Origin: Pseudoalteromonas luteoviolacea
Lineage (GTDB): Bacteria > Pseudomonadota > Gammaproteobacteria > Enterobacterales > Alteromonadaceae
Length of the DNA: 64,000 bases
Direction: 5' to 3'
NCBI RefSeq assembly: GCF_001696455.1
Contig: NZ_MAUJ01000008.1
Span: forward strand, 2,501-66,500
Position numbers and translations under genes: made by a program. The notes under the pieces were generated by a model that saw only the letters and a program-made list of their open reading frames with translations, did no database searches and was not told the DNA's origin. Each line of letters starts with the position of its first letter. Positions within the stretch are counted from its first letter, which is position 1. Shown piece after piece: positions 17,079 to 25,449 of this stretch.

Positions 17079-19131
17079 CTTTCTTCTCGTTTTGTTGCTG
17101 TAAGAATTCTTCATACGTAGGTGGTAGCACCATCGCATCATTCCACTCAGGTAGTACAGGCGCATCTTCAAATGGCATTAAATCAATACCATCATCATGC
17201 TTTTTAAGCTGTTCGTTACGGATGAACTTATACTTAGCATGGCTTAATTCGTTCATGCTGCGGCTATCACGAACAATGGTCGGACGAATGAACACTAATA
17301 AGTTACGTTTACGCTTACTGGTGTTTGTTGACTTAAACAAGTGACCCAAGATAGGTATATCACCGAGTAGTGGCACCTTCGACACACTTTCTTGTACGTC
17401 TTCATCAATTAGGCCACCAAGAATAACCATACCGCCGTCATCTGCAATTACCGTTGTGTTAATCGCACGTTTGTTCACTGAAATATCAACAGAAGTAGCA
17501 CCACTGACGCTTGAAACTTCTTGTTCAATCGTTAACTGAACCGCAGTGCCATCATTAATTTGAGGAGTCACTTTCAGCTTAATACCCACCTCTTGGCGGT
17601 CCACAGTCTGGAATGGATTAGAATTGTTATCACCCGCAGCTGAGCCTGTGATAATCGGTACCTCTTGACCCACAATCATAGACGCTTCTTCGTTATCCAT
17701 GGTTGTGACAGACGGCGTTGCTAGGATGTTTGAGTTGGTATCCGTAGAAACCGCTTGAATGATTGCACCCCAGTCGTTTTTAACGACACCCGCTGCCAAG
17801 CCATTCACACCACCTAACAGCTGACCTAATGCATTTAAATCACCTTCAACAGTTTCTTCGAAGTCGTTTAACTGTGCATCATCACCGGTAACGGTTCTTT
17901 TAATGGTTTTGTCACGGGCTTGCTCTGCTGCAACGGCCAATGCGCCAACGGGGACGGTAGTCCCGTTGTTGAATTGCAACATGCCGCCTTGTTCAGTGAT
18001 CCACTGCAAGCCAAAGTTGATGCCATCGCCTTCCAATACTTCAACCACAATTGCCTCAACCAATACCTGTGCGCGACGCACATCTAGCTTTTCAATCACG
18101 TTCGCCAATGAACGCATCGTGTCGGGTTGTGCTGTGATAACTAACGAGTTCGAATCCGCGTGCGCTTCGATACTGGTTTCATTACGGTTACTACTGCGCG
18201 AACGCGTTGATTTACCGCTGCCTTGCGCTTCTTCTTGAAGTGTTTTACTAACCCCCTGAAGCACTTTGACTAAGTCTTCAGCTTTGGCATAGTCAAGATA
18301 AAACACTTGAGTATTACCTTGGTTTTCAAGCTCATCGTCAAGACGTTTTATCAGTTCAATCGCTTTAGTACGTGCTTGGCTTTCACCGCTGACAACAACA
18401 CTGTTCGTACGGCCATCTGCGACGATTTTAGGAATGAGGAATTCTGGTACACGGCCTTTGCCCGTGTCTTTATAAATCTTTTCAACGACCTGAACCACAT
18501 CATCTGCGGTCGCATGCTTTAATCTAACGATATCTACACGCTGGTCACCAGCTTGGTCAACTGACTGGATAATGTTAACGAGACGGTTTACTGATGCGGC
18601 ATGGCCGGTCAGCATCATCACGTTTGCTGAGTTAAAGTTGGTCACGTGACCGCCATCTTTTTGGTCACTGAATTGACGGATAAGAGGGCCGAGTTCTTGT
18701 ACTGAAACGTTTTTAACTTCAACAACACGTGTGATCATGACATCGCCGTCACCTTCGCTGTTATCGTTAACTAAGGGAACATTTGACTTTTTCGCATCAG
18801 AACTACGTACAACTTTCATGATGCCATTTGGCATTTCTACGACAGAGTAACCGTAAACTTCTAACACACTTAAGAAAAACTGATAATACAGCTCTTCGTC
18901 CATCAGTTCGAAACTACGAACATTGATATTGCCGCGTACATTAGGGTCGATGATGATTGTTTTATTGAGTGTTTTACCCACGATGAGGATAAACTCGTTT
19001 ATATCGGTACCCTTGAAGTTGGCCGCATACTCAACAGCAGAAACAGACAATGACAAACCAGCCGCAAACAACAGAGCTGCATATTTAGCTAACCCTTTTC
19101 TGATTCTTGTGAGGTGTAGCTTTCTACCCAT
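17071..19131 (-). CDS. gspD: Type II secretion outer-membrane secretin D
   Basis: A 686-residue secretin that forms the outer-membrane channel. It has a signal peptide (residues about 1-32), N0 domain, three N1-N3 repeats (VV.GESQARTKAIELIKRLD and related segments between about 120 and 335), and the C-terminal secretin domain with VPLLGDIPILGHLFKS near residue 605. The C-terminal S domain region, rich in acidic residues and ending EKKDD, would bind a pilotin; no gspS gene is visible here. Confidence 0.97.
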   Translation of the reverse strand: MGRKLHLTRIRKGLAKYAALLFAAGLSLSVSAVEYAANFKGTDINEFILIVGKTLNKTIIIDPNVRGNINVRSFELMDEELYYQFFLSVLEVYGYSVVEMPNGIMKVVRSSDAKKSNVPLVNDNSEGDGDVMITRVVEVKNVSVQELGPLIRQFSDQKDGGHVTNFNSANVMMLTGHAASVNRLVNIIQSVDQAGDQRVDIVRLKHATADDVVQVVEKIYKDTGKGRVPEFLIPKIVADGRTNSVVVSGESQARTKAIELIKRLDDELENQGNTQVFYLDYAKAEDLVKVLQGVSKTLQEEAQGSGKSTRSRSSNRNETSIEAHADSNSLVITAQPDTMRSLANVIEKLDVRRAQVLVEAIVVEVLEGDGINFGLQWITEQGGMLQFNNGTTVPVGALAVAAEQARDKTIKRTVTGDDAQLNDFEETVEGDLNALGQLLGGVNGLAAGVVKNDWGAIIQAVSTDTNSNILATPSVTTMDNEEASMIVGQEVPIITGSAAGDNNSNPFQTVDRQEVGIKLKVTPQINDGTAVQLTIEQEVSSVSGATSVDISVNKRAINTTVIADDGGMVILGGLIDEDVQESVSKVPLLGDIPILGHLFKSTNTSKRKRNLLVFIRPTIVRDSRSMNELSHAKYKFIRNEQLKKHDDGIDLMPFEDAPVLPEWNDAMVLPPTYEEFLQQQNEKKDD

Positions 19132-19159
19132 TATTCTTAAACTCCAAAATTAGTGTCTT

Positions 19160-20056
19160 TTACAGGCTAAATTGCACATCTAAGATGCGACCATCGCGTT
19201 CAATAGTTATGTTAGCATCAGTGCTCTCTCTGAGCTCATTCATTGCCGTCATAGCCTGTTTCATATCCGTGAGTTGGTAACCATTAATAGCAATGGCTAG
19301 ATCGTTATTTTTTAGTCCCATCTTTTTGAAAAGTTCAGGATCTTTACCTGGGCGTAAACGGTAGCCAACTAATTGACCATTGCGACGCTCTGGCGAAATT
19401 CTAATGTAATCGAACAGCTTACCTGGTTCGTTAAGTAGCTCTTGACGACGCTGCGCTAATTCTGACCGCGCGTTGTCGCTGATTTTGCGCTTATTTGTTT
19501 CAGGGTTGCGCTTTGGTGCCGTCGGCATCGCAACTTGCTGAGTAAAATCTATGCCATCTAACATCAAAGTTTCAAAACGGCCGCTGACATCCAAAATAAC
19601 GCGATCAGGTAATACTTGTGCCAATTTTGCGCGCGTACCTTTTATGGCATCCTGTACTAAGTAAGTCTCTTGTCTGCCCTGTGATTCAATAATCGCAAGA
19701 CCTGCAACATCATTCTGGCTTACAGCCACAATCCCTGTCAGTCTTACATTTAACTGAGTCTCTGGCGCATTAGAAATGACAGGCTTAGGCTTGCTTTCTG
19801 CCTTAGGTTTTTCATTGGCTTTACCGAAGATATTTTGCGCTAAAATCGAACTGCTGTTAACGGTTTGCTGTGCGTTTTGAGTGTGGATTGGGTTAGTTGA
19901 AAGTAGCTTCGTTTCAGGTTTAGGCCAGAGCAACCAAAAGAGCTGTGAAAGAAGAAAAGCAATATATACAACAGCCAAAAATACCACCGCACGACTGAGT
20001 TTCGCGTGGGGCAAGCCTTGTATTATTTTCTGTAACTGTTGTATCTGTAATTCCAT
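19160..20056 (-). CDS. gspC: Type II secretion protein C
   Basis: A 298-residue bitopic inner-membrane protein linking the platform to the secretin. It has a cytoplasmic N terminus, a membrane segment at about residues 22-43, a homology region near 85-165 and a C-terminal PDZ domain (about 210-298, with LRPGKDPELFKKMGLKNND and a final IERDG strand). It is the first gene of the operon; gspD follows after 28 bp. No gspO or gspA/B genes are seen, so the prepilin peptidase must be encoded elsewhere. Confidence 0.95.
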   Translation of the reverse strand: MELQIQQLQKIIQGLPHAKLSRAVVFLAVVYIAFLLSQLFWLLWPKPETKLLSTNPIHTQNAQQTVNSSSILAQNIFGKANEKPKAESKPKPVISNAPETQLNVRLTGIVAVSQNDVAGLAIIESQGRQETYLVQDAIKGTRAKLAQVLPDRVILDVSGRFETLMLDGIDFTQQVAMPTAPKRNPETNKRKISDNARSELAQRRQELLNEPGKLFDYIRISPERRNGQLVGYRLRPGKDPELFKKMGLKNNDLAIAINGYQLTDMKQAMTAMNELRESTDANITIERDGRILDVQFSL

Positions 20057-20320
20057 ATAAAATTTCTTTAATGAGACTTTTTCTTATTCTATTGAGCGCC
20101 TCAGTGTACCGTTTCAACCTCGATTCAACAAGCGCCCAAATATGAAACTTTAATTTAAATCGGTACAAGGTATGACACGAAGCAAATGAACACAACATTA
20201 ACCGTTTGTTCAAACTTCTGTGAAGCGCCTTCCTTGCTTCCTATAGAGCTATGCTTTTTTTGGCGGTCAAAATATGATAAATTTCTCCGCTTAGCAATAT
20301 GCCAACATAGTTAACGAATT
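20057..20320. other. Divergent intergenic region gspC / hslR
   Basis: A 264-bp region that must hold the promoter of the gsp operon (leftward) and of hslR-hslO (rightward). I looked for a sigma-32-type promoter before hslR and did not find the CCCCAT element. No clear operator stands out. Confidence 0.5.
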
Positions 20321-20731
20321 GTGACAAAAGTCAACCCAGAAAACAACCAAGATGATTTGAAAGTCAGATTGGACAAGTGGCTTTGGGCCGCGCGATTTTA
20401 TAAGACGCGCACAATTGCCCGCGAAATGATCCAAGGTGGTAAAGTTAGATATAACGGCCAGCGGTGCAAACCGAGCCGTACCGTCGATATTGGTGCCAAG
20501 ATTGAACTGGCACAGGGTCACGATGAAAAACACATCACCGTTTTGAAGTTAATGGAAAAACGTCAAGCCGCGCCGATTGCTCAAACTCTTTATGAAGAAT
20601 CAGCAGAGAGTATCGAGAAACGTGCGCAAAATGCCATAGCTAGGAAAAACAATAGTTTCTTTGCCCCACGTCCGGAGCATAAGCCAGATAAAAAGCAACG
20701 CCGAGAGTTGCTTAAACTGAAATCAAATTAG
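20321..20731 (+). CDS. hslR: Ribosome-associated heat shock protein 15
   Basis: A 136-residue RNA-binding protein with an S4 domain (residues about 14-75: VRLDKWLWAARFYKTRTIA, then GGKVRYNGQRCKPSR). Hsp15 binds 50S subunits carrying a nascent chain after premature release and recycles them (family knowledge). The start is a GTG at 20321, which gives the usual N-terminal length. The C-terminal tail is basic. hslO follows after 10 bp, the same pairing as in E. coli. Confidence 0.95.
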   Translation: MTKVNPENNQDDLKVRLDKWLWAARFYKTRTIAREMIQGGKVRYNGQRCKPSRTVDIGAKIELAQGHDEKHITVLKLMEKRQAAPIAQTLYEESAESIEKRAQNAIARKNNSFFAPRPEHKPDKKQRRELLKLKSN

Positions 20732-20741
20732 GGTCTCTTAG

Positions 20742-21587
20742 ATGAAACAAGATTTACTTCATCGCTATATTTTTGATGATCTCGATGTACGAGGCGAACT
20801 GGTACAGATCGAGCACACACTGAAAGACATCGTTGCCGGCCACAATTACCCGGCAGAAGTTCAAACTTTACTTGGTGAGTTATTAGTCGCATCAAGCCTA
20901 TTAACAGCAACATTAAAGTTTGAAGGTGACATCGCCGTTCAACTTCAAGGAGACGGACCGGTAAAATATGCCGTTATCAATGGTAACCATCAGCAAAATA
21001 TGCGTGGTATTGCGCGTGTTGAAGGGCCTATTACGGGTTCTGGTATCAGCGACCTAATCGGCAAAGGTCATATGATCATCACTATCTCGCCAGAGAAGGG
21101 AGAGCGATATCAGGGCGTCGTGCCATTGACTTCTGACTCTTTAGCAAAATGTCTTGAAGATTACTTTGTTCAGTCAGAGCAATTACAAACACGTTTGTGG
21201 TTTGCCACTGATATAAATGAAGAGTCAGTCAAAGCGGCTGGTCTATTTCTGCAAGTATTGCCTGTCAACAAGGACAAATCACAAAGTGACTTTGAGCATT
21301 TAGAGGCAATCAGTGACACCATCAAGGATGAAGAGCTGCTAGAACTAGATGCTCAAACGGTATTAACGCGCTTATATCACGAAGACAACCCGAAACTATT
21401 TGAACCTCAAGCAGTCAACTTTGTGTGTGGGTGTAGTAGAGAAAAGACCATCAGTGCCTTAGTGAATGTTGGTCAAGCCGCATTATTAGAAGATATAGCG
21501 CAACACGGTGAAGTCAAACTTAGTTGTCATTACTGTCTCACTGATTACCGCTTTTCTGAACAAGACATCAAGTCAATTTTTAATTAA
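20742..21587 (+). CDS. hslO: Redox-regulated chaperone Hsp33
   Basis: A 281-residue cytoplasmic holdase activated by oxidation. The C-terminal zinc centre is intact: C-x-C in VCGCSREKT near residue 229 and C-x2-C in CHYC near residue 263. The N-terminal substrate-binding domain carries the GDGPVKYAVINGN block near residue 70. It is co-transcribed with hslR. Its stop codon lies inside a 14-bp perfect AT-rich inverted repeat, followed at once by a typical terminator. Confidence 0.97.
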   Translation: MKQDLLHRYIFDDLDVRGELVQIEHTLKDIVAGHNYPAEVQTLLGELLVASSLLTATLKFEGDIAVQLQGDGPVKYAVINGNHQQNMRGIARVEGPITGSGISDLIGKGHMIITISPEKGERYQGVVPLTSDSLAKCLEDYFVQSEQLQTRLWFATDINEESVKAAGLFLQVLPVNKDKSQSDFEHLEAISDTIKDEELLELDAQTVLTRLYHEDNPKLFEPQAVNFVCGCSREKTISALVNVGQAALLEDIAQHGEVKLSCHYCLTDYRFSEQDIKSIFN

Positions 21588-21612
21588 ATAAGGTACATCT
21601 TATTTAATTAAA
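21579..21612. repeat. Perfect AT-rich inverted repeat spanning the hslO stop
   Basis: Arms TTTAATTAAATAAG (21579-21592) and CTTATTTAATTAAA (21599-21612), perfect over 14 bp, around a 6-bp spacer. The left arm contains the hslO TAA stop. It stands just before a GC-rich terminator hairpin, giving two stems in tandem at the 3' end of the message. Confidence 0.8.
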
Positions 21613-21614
21613 TG

Positions 21615-21641
21615 AAAGCCGCCATTTTGGCGGTTTTTTTA
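21615..21641 (+). terminator. Rho-independent terminator of hslR-hslO
   Basis: Stem AAAGCCGCCA / TGGCGGTTTT with a 3-nt loop (one G-T pair), running into a T7 tract. Confidence 0.92.
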
Positions 21642-21651
21642 TTGCAAAAAT

Positions 21652-21699
21652 ATGATACCGGTGTCATTTAAAAGTAACTTTTTATGACACCGGTATCAT
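21652..21699. promoter_or_regulatory. Paired palindromic operators upstream of pckA
   Basis: Two 16-bp sites, ATGATACCGGTGTCAT (21652-21667) and ATGACACCGGTATCAT (21684-21699). Each is nearly self-palindromic around a central CCGG, and they are exact reverse complements of each other. Their centres are 32 bp apart, close to three helical turns, so two dimers would bind the same face of the DNA. The shape (central CG, 14-16 bp, near-perfect dyad) is that of LacI/GalR-family operators. They lie 150-197 bp before the pckA ATG. The regulator is not identified. Confidence 0.7.
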
Positions 21700-21848
21700 T
21701 GAAATTATTCACTTTTTTTGACAAAAAATTGCAATTTCTCCCCCCTTTAGGGCTCGAATATCACAAATGCTTCTGTTAGTATGAAATCAAGCTTTAGGTA
21801 CTAAATAACCAGAGCTATCCCGTTCAATTCTCACATTTAGGTAAAAAC

Positions 21849-23387
21849 ATGACTTCAAGCGCTACTCGTTTTGTCGATTTAACTGCAGCTGAACTTGTCG
21901 AACACGCTATTTCGCGTGGTGAAGGAACTTTAGCAGCTAATGGAGCTTTTGTAGCAAAAACAGGCCGCCGTACAGGTCGTTCTCCAAACGATCGTTTTAT
22001 CGTTAAAGAGCAAAGCACTGAAAATGATATCCAATGGGGCAACGTTAACCGCCCATTCGATGCAGAAAAGTTTGATGCGCTATGGGCACGTGTAGAAGCA
22101 CACGTACACAGCAACGACCACTTTGTCTCTCACTTAGAAGTTGGTTCAGATCCAGAGCATTATCTACCAGTTGTTGTGACAACTGAAACAGCTTGGCATC
22201 ATATCTTTGCGAAGAACATGTTTATCGAACCTAACAAATATAATGCTGCTGATTTACCCCAATGGCAGGTAATGAATGTACCTTCATTTGTATGTGACCC
22301 TGAGCGTGATGGCACAAACAGTGATGGCACAGTTATTATCAACTTTGCAGAGCGCAAAGTGCTAATCGCAGGTATGCATTACGCCGGTGAAATGAAGAAA
22401 TCAATGTTCTCTGTACAGAACTTCCTACTACCAGCTAAAGGTGTATTACCGATGCACTGTAGTGCAAACGTTGGTGAAGAAGGTGATACAACATTATTCT
22501 TCGGCCTTTCTGGTACTGGTAAAACGACCCTTTCTGCAGACCCTAAACGTTTCCTTATCGGTGATGATGAGCACGGTTGGGCACCTGGCAGCGTATTCAA
22601 TATTGAAGGTGGTTGTTACGCTAAATGTATCGACTTATCTCAAAAGAATGAGCCAGTTATCTGGAATGCAATTAAGTTCGGAACAATTCTAGAAAACGTT
22701 GTACTTGATGAAAACCGTGTACCTGACTTCGCAGACACGAGCCTAACGCAAAATACACGTGCAGCATACCCGCTTGAGCACGTTGAAAAGCGTAAAGTTG
22801 AAAACCGTGCAGGCGAGCCTCGCGCTGTTGTCTTCTTAACATGTGACGTGAGTGGTGTTTTACCTCCAGTTTCTATCTTGTCAGAAGAAGCCGCGGCTTA
22901 TCACTTCCTAAGTGGTTACACTGCAAAAGTAGGTTCAACAGAAATTGGCTCAACGTCTGACATCGAATCAACATTCTCAACCTGTTTCGGCGCACCTTTC
23001 TTCCCACGCCCAGCAGGCGTTTACGCAGAGCTTCTAATGAAGCGTGTACGTGAGTTTGGCGCAAAAGTTTACCTTGTAAATACAGGTTGGACTGGTGGCC
23101 CTTACGGCGTAGGTAAACGTTTCGATATCCCAACTACACGTGCAGTTATTGACGCTATCGTTAACGACACATTAGAAGGCGTAGAGACTCAACACATTGA
23201 AGCACTTAACTTAGATGTGCCAGTTGCTGTAGAAGGTGTGGATGAAAAACTTCTTAACCCAATTAACACTTGGGAAGATAAAGACAAGTATAACGAGTAC
23301 GCAGCAAAACTAGCGGCGGACTTCAAAGCTAACTTCGAGAAATATGACGTATCTGACGCAATTAAGTCAGCAGGTCCTCGCGGTTAA
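21849..23387 (+). CDS. pckA: Phosphoenolpyruvate carboxykinase (ATP)
   Basis: A 512-residue gluconeogenic enzyme converting oxaloacetate and ATP to PEP, CO2 and ADP. Key parts: RTGRSPNDRF near residue 40 (substrate binding), the kinase-1a P-loop GLSGTGKTT near residue 219, the metal-binding IGDDEHGW loop near residue 237 and the adenine-binding NTGWTGGPYG segment near 411. Length is a little shorter than E. coli PckA (540). The gene stands alone between terminators and behind a paired operator, so it is probably controlled by carbon source. Confidence 0.97.
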   Translation: MTSSATRFVDLTAAELVEHAISRGEGTLAANGAFVAKTGRRTGRSPNDRFIVKEQSTENDIQWGNVNRPFDAEKFDALWARVEAHVHSNDHFVSHLEVGSDPEHYLPVVVTTETAWHHIFAKNMFIEPNKYNAADLPQWQVMNVPSFVCDPERDGTNSDGTVIINFAERKVLIAGMHYAGEMKKSMFSVQNFLLPAKGVLPMHCSANVGEEGDTTLFFGLSGTGKTTLSADPKRFLIGDDEHGWAPGSVFNIEGGCYAKCIDLSQKNEPVIWNAIKFGTILENVVLDENRVPDFADTSLTQNTRAAYPLEHVEKRKVENRAGEPRAVVFLTCDVSGVLPPVSILSEEAAAYHFLSGYTAKVGSTEIGSTSDIESTFSTCFGAPFFPRPAGVYAELLMKRVREFGAKVYLVNTGWTGGPYGVGKRFDIPTTRAVIDAIVNDTLEGVETQHIEALNLDVPVAVEGVDEKLLNPINTWEDKDKYNEYAAKLAADFKANFEKYDVSDAIKSAGPRG

Positions 23388-23412
23388 TAGCTGAACCAAT
23401 TCCTTTATCAAA

Positions 23413-23437
23413 GGCGCCCCTCGTTGGGCGTTTTTTT
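23413..23437 (+). terminator. Rho-independent terminator of pckA
   Basis: Stem GGCGCCC / GGGCGTT with two G-T pairs, followed by a T7 tract. Confidence 0.88.
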
Positions 23438-23517
23438 GTGCCCGTAAGTTAATCGCTATATTTTCGACCATGGTTAGCTGTAGAAGTGCAGCTTGCGCTA
23501 CACTTCATGCGGTCTAA

Positions 23518-23886
23518 TTAACAAAGCCTTTGTGCTGACGCAAAGCGGCCTCTCAAACCACGATATTCCCTATGAAGCTTAGTTTTGGAATAAGCTTCAA
23601 TTCTGAAGTCAACAGGAATGATAGTGTTGTAGTCAATGTCATGATACACATAAGTTAGGATGCGACATTTATTGGTGATATTCGCTACTTCGTCCGTTCT
23701 TAAAATATAGCGGAAGTATTTCTTGTATTCAGGGACAGACATACCTGCTGTCGTAAACTGGTCCTCTAAAGAAAATACTATCTCTCCAAATTCACCCACT
23801 TGACTAAGTGGCTCAACATCTTTTGAAACAGCATTAAAACTTAAGGCACTGACCGCCATTGCGGCGATTGCAACTAACTTCTTCAT
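23518..23886 (-). CDS. Small exported protein of unknown function, probably iron-regulated
   Basis: A 122-residue protein with a clear signal peptide (cleavage likely after SFNA or AVSK, residues about 19-22). The mature part of about 100 residues has a mixed, aromatic-rich sequence and two cysteines, one in NKCRIL and one as the very last residue (QRLC), which could form a disulfide. I do not recognise the family. A good AAGGAG site precedes the ATG. The promoter has TTGACT and TACATT elements 17 bp apart, and a Fur-box-like palindrome abuts the -35 element. The gene is isolated: envZ ends 261 bp upstream and pckA converges from the other side. Confidence 0.8.
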   Translation of the reverse strand: MKKLVAIAAMAVSALSFNAVSKDVEPLSQVGEFGEIVFSLEDQFTTAGMSVPEYKKYFRYILRTDEVANITNKCRILTYVYHDIDYNTIIPVDFRIEAYSKTKLHREYRGLRGRFASAQRLC

Positions 23887-23929
23887 AATATCTCCTTATG
23901 ATTATTCAAATTAAAGTAATTGCACAAAT

Positions 23930-23958
23930 AATGTACCTTTAACGAACACTAAAGTCAA
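23930..23958 (-). promoter_or_regulatory. Sigma-70-type promoter of the small exported protein gene
   Basis: On the minus strand TTGACT (23953-23958) and TACATT (23930-23935) are separated by 17 bp. The -10 box lies 43 bp before the ATG, leaving a short 5' leader. Confidence 0.6.
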
Positions 23959-23959
23959 A

Positions 23960-23974
23960 TGATACTCATTATCA
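23960..23974. promoter_or_regulatory. Fur-box-like operator
   Basis: TGATACTCATTATCA matches the 7-1-7 Fur consensus TGATAATGATTATCA at 13 of 15 positions; one mismatch is the central base. It lies one base beyond the -35 box of the downstream exported-protein gene, a position where Fur would block RNA polymerase. Confidence 0.72.
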
Positions 23975-24101
23975 TTTATTTGAATATATGTATATCTAGT
24001 TACTGTATGTCAAAATTTATCATAGCAATTAATAATCCGTGCAATTGTACGTAGCACACAAAGTAAAAAGTAAATATAGAGAATCCAGGGGTTTATAGAT
24101 G

Positions 24102-24128
24102 ACAGCACTGCAAACCACACAGTGCTGT
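24102..24128. terminator. Hairpin downstream of envZ
   Basis: Perfect 9-bp stem ACAGCACTG / CAGTGCTGT with a 9-nt loop, 20 bp after the envZ stop. There is no strong T-run on the minus strand, so termination strength is uncertain. Confidence 0.5.
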
Positions 24129-24147
24129 ATAGATGAAGGAAGTAGAT

Positions 24148-25449
24148 TTAGCTTTTCTTAGCGACAGGTAAGCGAACTTCAGCACATAATCCGCCATCTT
24201 TACGATTAGAAAGTGTGACTTGACCGCCGTGCGTCGTGACAATACGTTTTATAATTGCGAGACCCAAACCACTGCCCTCAGAACCTCGAGCTTGATCTCC
24301 TTGCTTAAAAGGCTCAAATACGGACTCGAGTTCAGACTCGGGTATGCCCGGTCCTCTGTCTTTCACTTGTATCAAAACCCACTTTTTATCCAGCAAACTC
24401 ACTACCTCAATGTCTTCATTTGAGTAGCGAATTGCATTCTCAATCATATTGGTAATAACTCGCTTGAGTGCCACGGTATTCATCAAAATAGGAGGAAGAC
24501 TAGGCGCCATTGTAAAGTTGATGACCCGCTTGTGCTGCTGCTCGGCATGAACCACTTCTTCTACTAAAGCATTCACATCGTCCAAGTTCATTTCACCACT
24601 GCTATGATGGCGAAGATACTCGATAAACTGATCAATAATGGCATTCATATCTTCGATGTCATCGATGATCCCTTCTTTGAGGTAATCTTCTTCATCAGAC
24701 ATCATTTCAGTCGCAAGTCTTATTCGAGTTAAAGGCGTTCGTAGATCGTGCGATACGCCAGCCATGATCAAGCGTCTGTCGCTTTCCAATGCCGCGATCC
24801 CTTTGGACATTTGGTTGAAGGCTCTGGTTACTTCAATCACTTCTGTCGACCCTTGCTCAACCAAACGCAATGAGAAATCCCCAGCGCCAACCCGACTGGC
24901 TGCGGTTTGAAGCGCCCTCAAAGGTCGGTTTAAATGGCGGGCAAACAACCACCCCCCCAGTACACTCAAAAAACCGATGCTAGACAGGTAAAATACTAAG
25001 AACTCGAGTTTAGTTTCTGAAAAGCCAGACAGCGGTACCCTAACCCAATAGCCCGGTGCTTGAGGTGCTTCCACCCAATACACCACAGGATCTCCCTGGC
25101 TAATGCGAACTCTTGCGGAGCCATTGAGCTGCTCTGACATACTCCGTGACAGCAAGCTATACTCTCGTGCTTGACCCAGACCGTGGCGATAAGCCTCTTT
25201 TTGAGACATCACGTCAATACCGGTGATTTCAAAAAATTTTTTCGATAACTCTGAGTCGACTTCAACCCCTTCTTCCCAATCAATAAACACCGTTTTAACT
25301 TGTTTTGCCAACATCAAGTTTACTTGTTCAAAGGTTGGTTTAAAAACATACAAAGTCACTGTAATGTACGAGACAATCTGGTTGATCAACAGTAAAGCCG
25401 CGACAAAAAAAACCGTTTGTCCAAATGCACTACGCGGAAAAATGCTCAT
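24148..25449 (-). CDS. envZ: Osmosensor-type histidine kinase EnvZ
   Basis: An inner-membrane sensor kinase of 433 residues from the start used here. It has two membrane segments (about 10-32 and 145-165) enclosing a periplasmic sensor, a HAMP linker (about 167-220), the H-box GVSHDLRTPLTR near residue 230 with the phospho-accepting His, and the ATPase N, G1 and G2 boxes (NMIENAIRYS, DRGPGIPE, GSGLGLAI). I start at MSIFPRSAFGQ (25447-25449), which overlaps the ompR stop by one base; the 14 residues upstream are only ompR sequence in another frame. Confidence 0.94.
   Translation of the reverse strand: MSIFPRSAFGQTVFFVAALLLINQIVSYITVTLYVFKPTFEQVNLMLAKQVKTVFIDWEEGVEVDSELSKKFFEITGIDVMSQKEAYRHGLGQAREYSLLSRSMSEQLNGSARVRISQGDPVVYWVEAPQAPGYWVRVPLSGFSETKLEFLVFYLSSIGFLSVLGGWLFARHLNRPLRALQTAASRVGAGDFSLRLVEQGSTEVIEVTRAFNQMSKGIAALESDRRLIMAGVSHDLRTPLTRIRLATEMMSDEEDYLKEGIIDDIEDMNAIIDQFIEYLRHHSSGEMNLDDVNALVEEVVHAEQQHKRVINFTMAPSLPPILMNTVALKRVITNMIENAIRYSNEDIEVVSLLDKKWVLIQVKDRGPGIPESELESVFEPFKQGDQARGSEGSGLGLAIIKRIVTTHGGQVTLSNRKDGGLCAEVRLPVAKKS

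Noticed and set aside
16132..17103. Long plus-strand open frame of 323 codons
   Set aside because: It lies fully antisense to gspE, is rich in Ser and Arg, has no domain and no ribosome site. It is a shadow of the gspE codon pattern.
17079..17171. Longer GspE N terminus
   Set aside because: The added 31 residues are unlike any GspE and overlap gspD deeply. The ATG at 17078 fits the operon.
20214..20320. Heat-shock promoter before hslR
   Set aside because: A CTTGC string is present but no CCCCAT element follows at the right distance.
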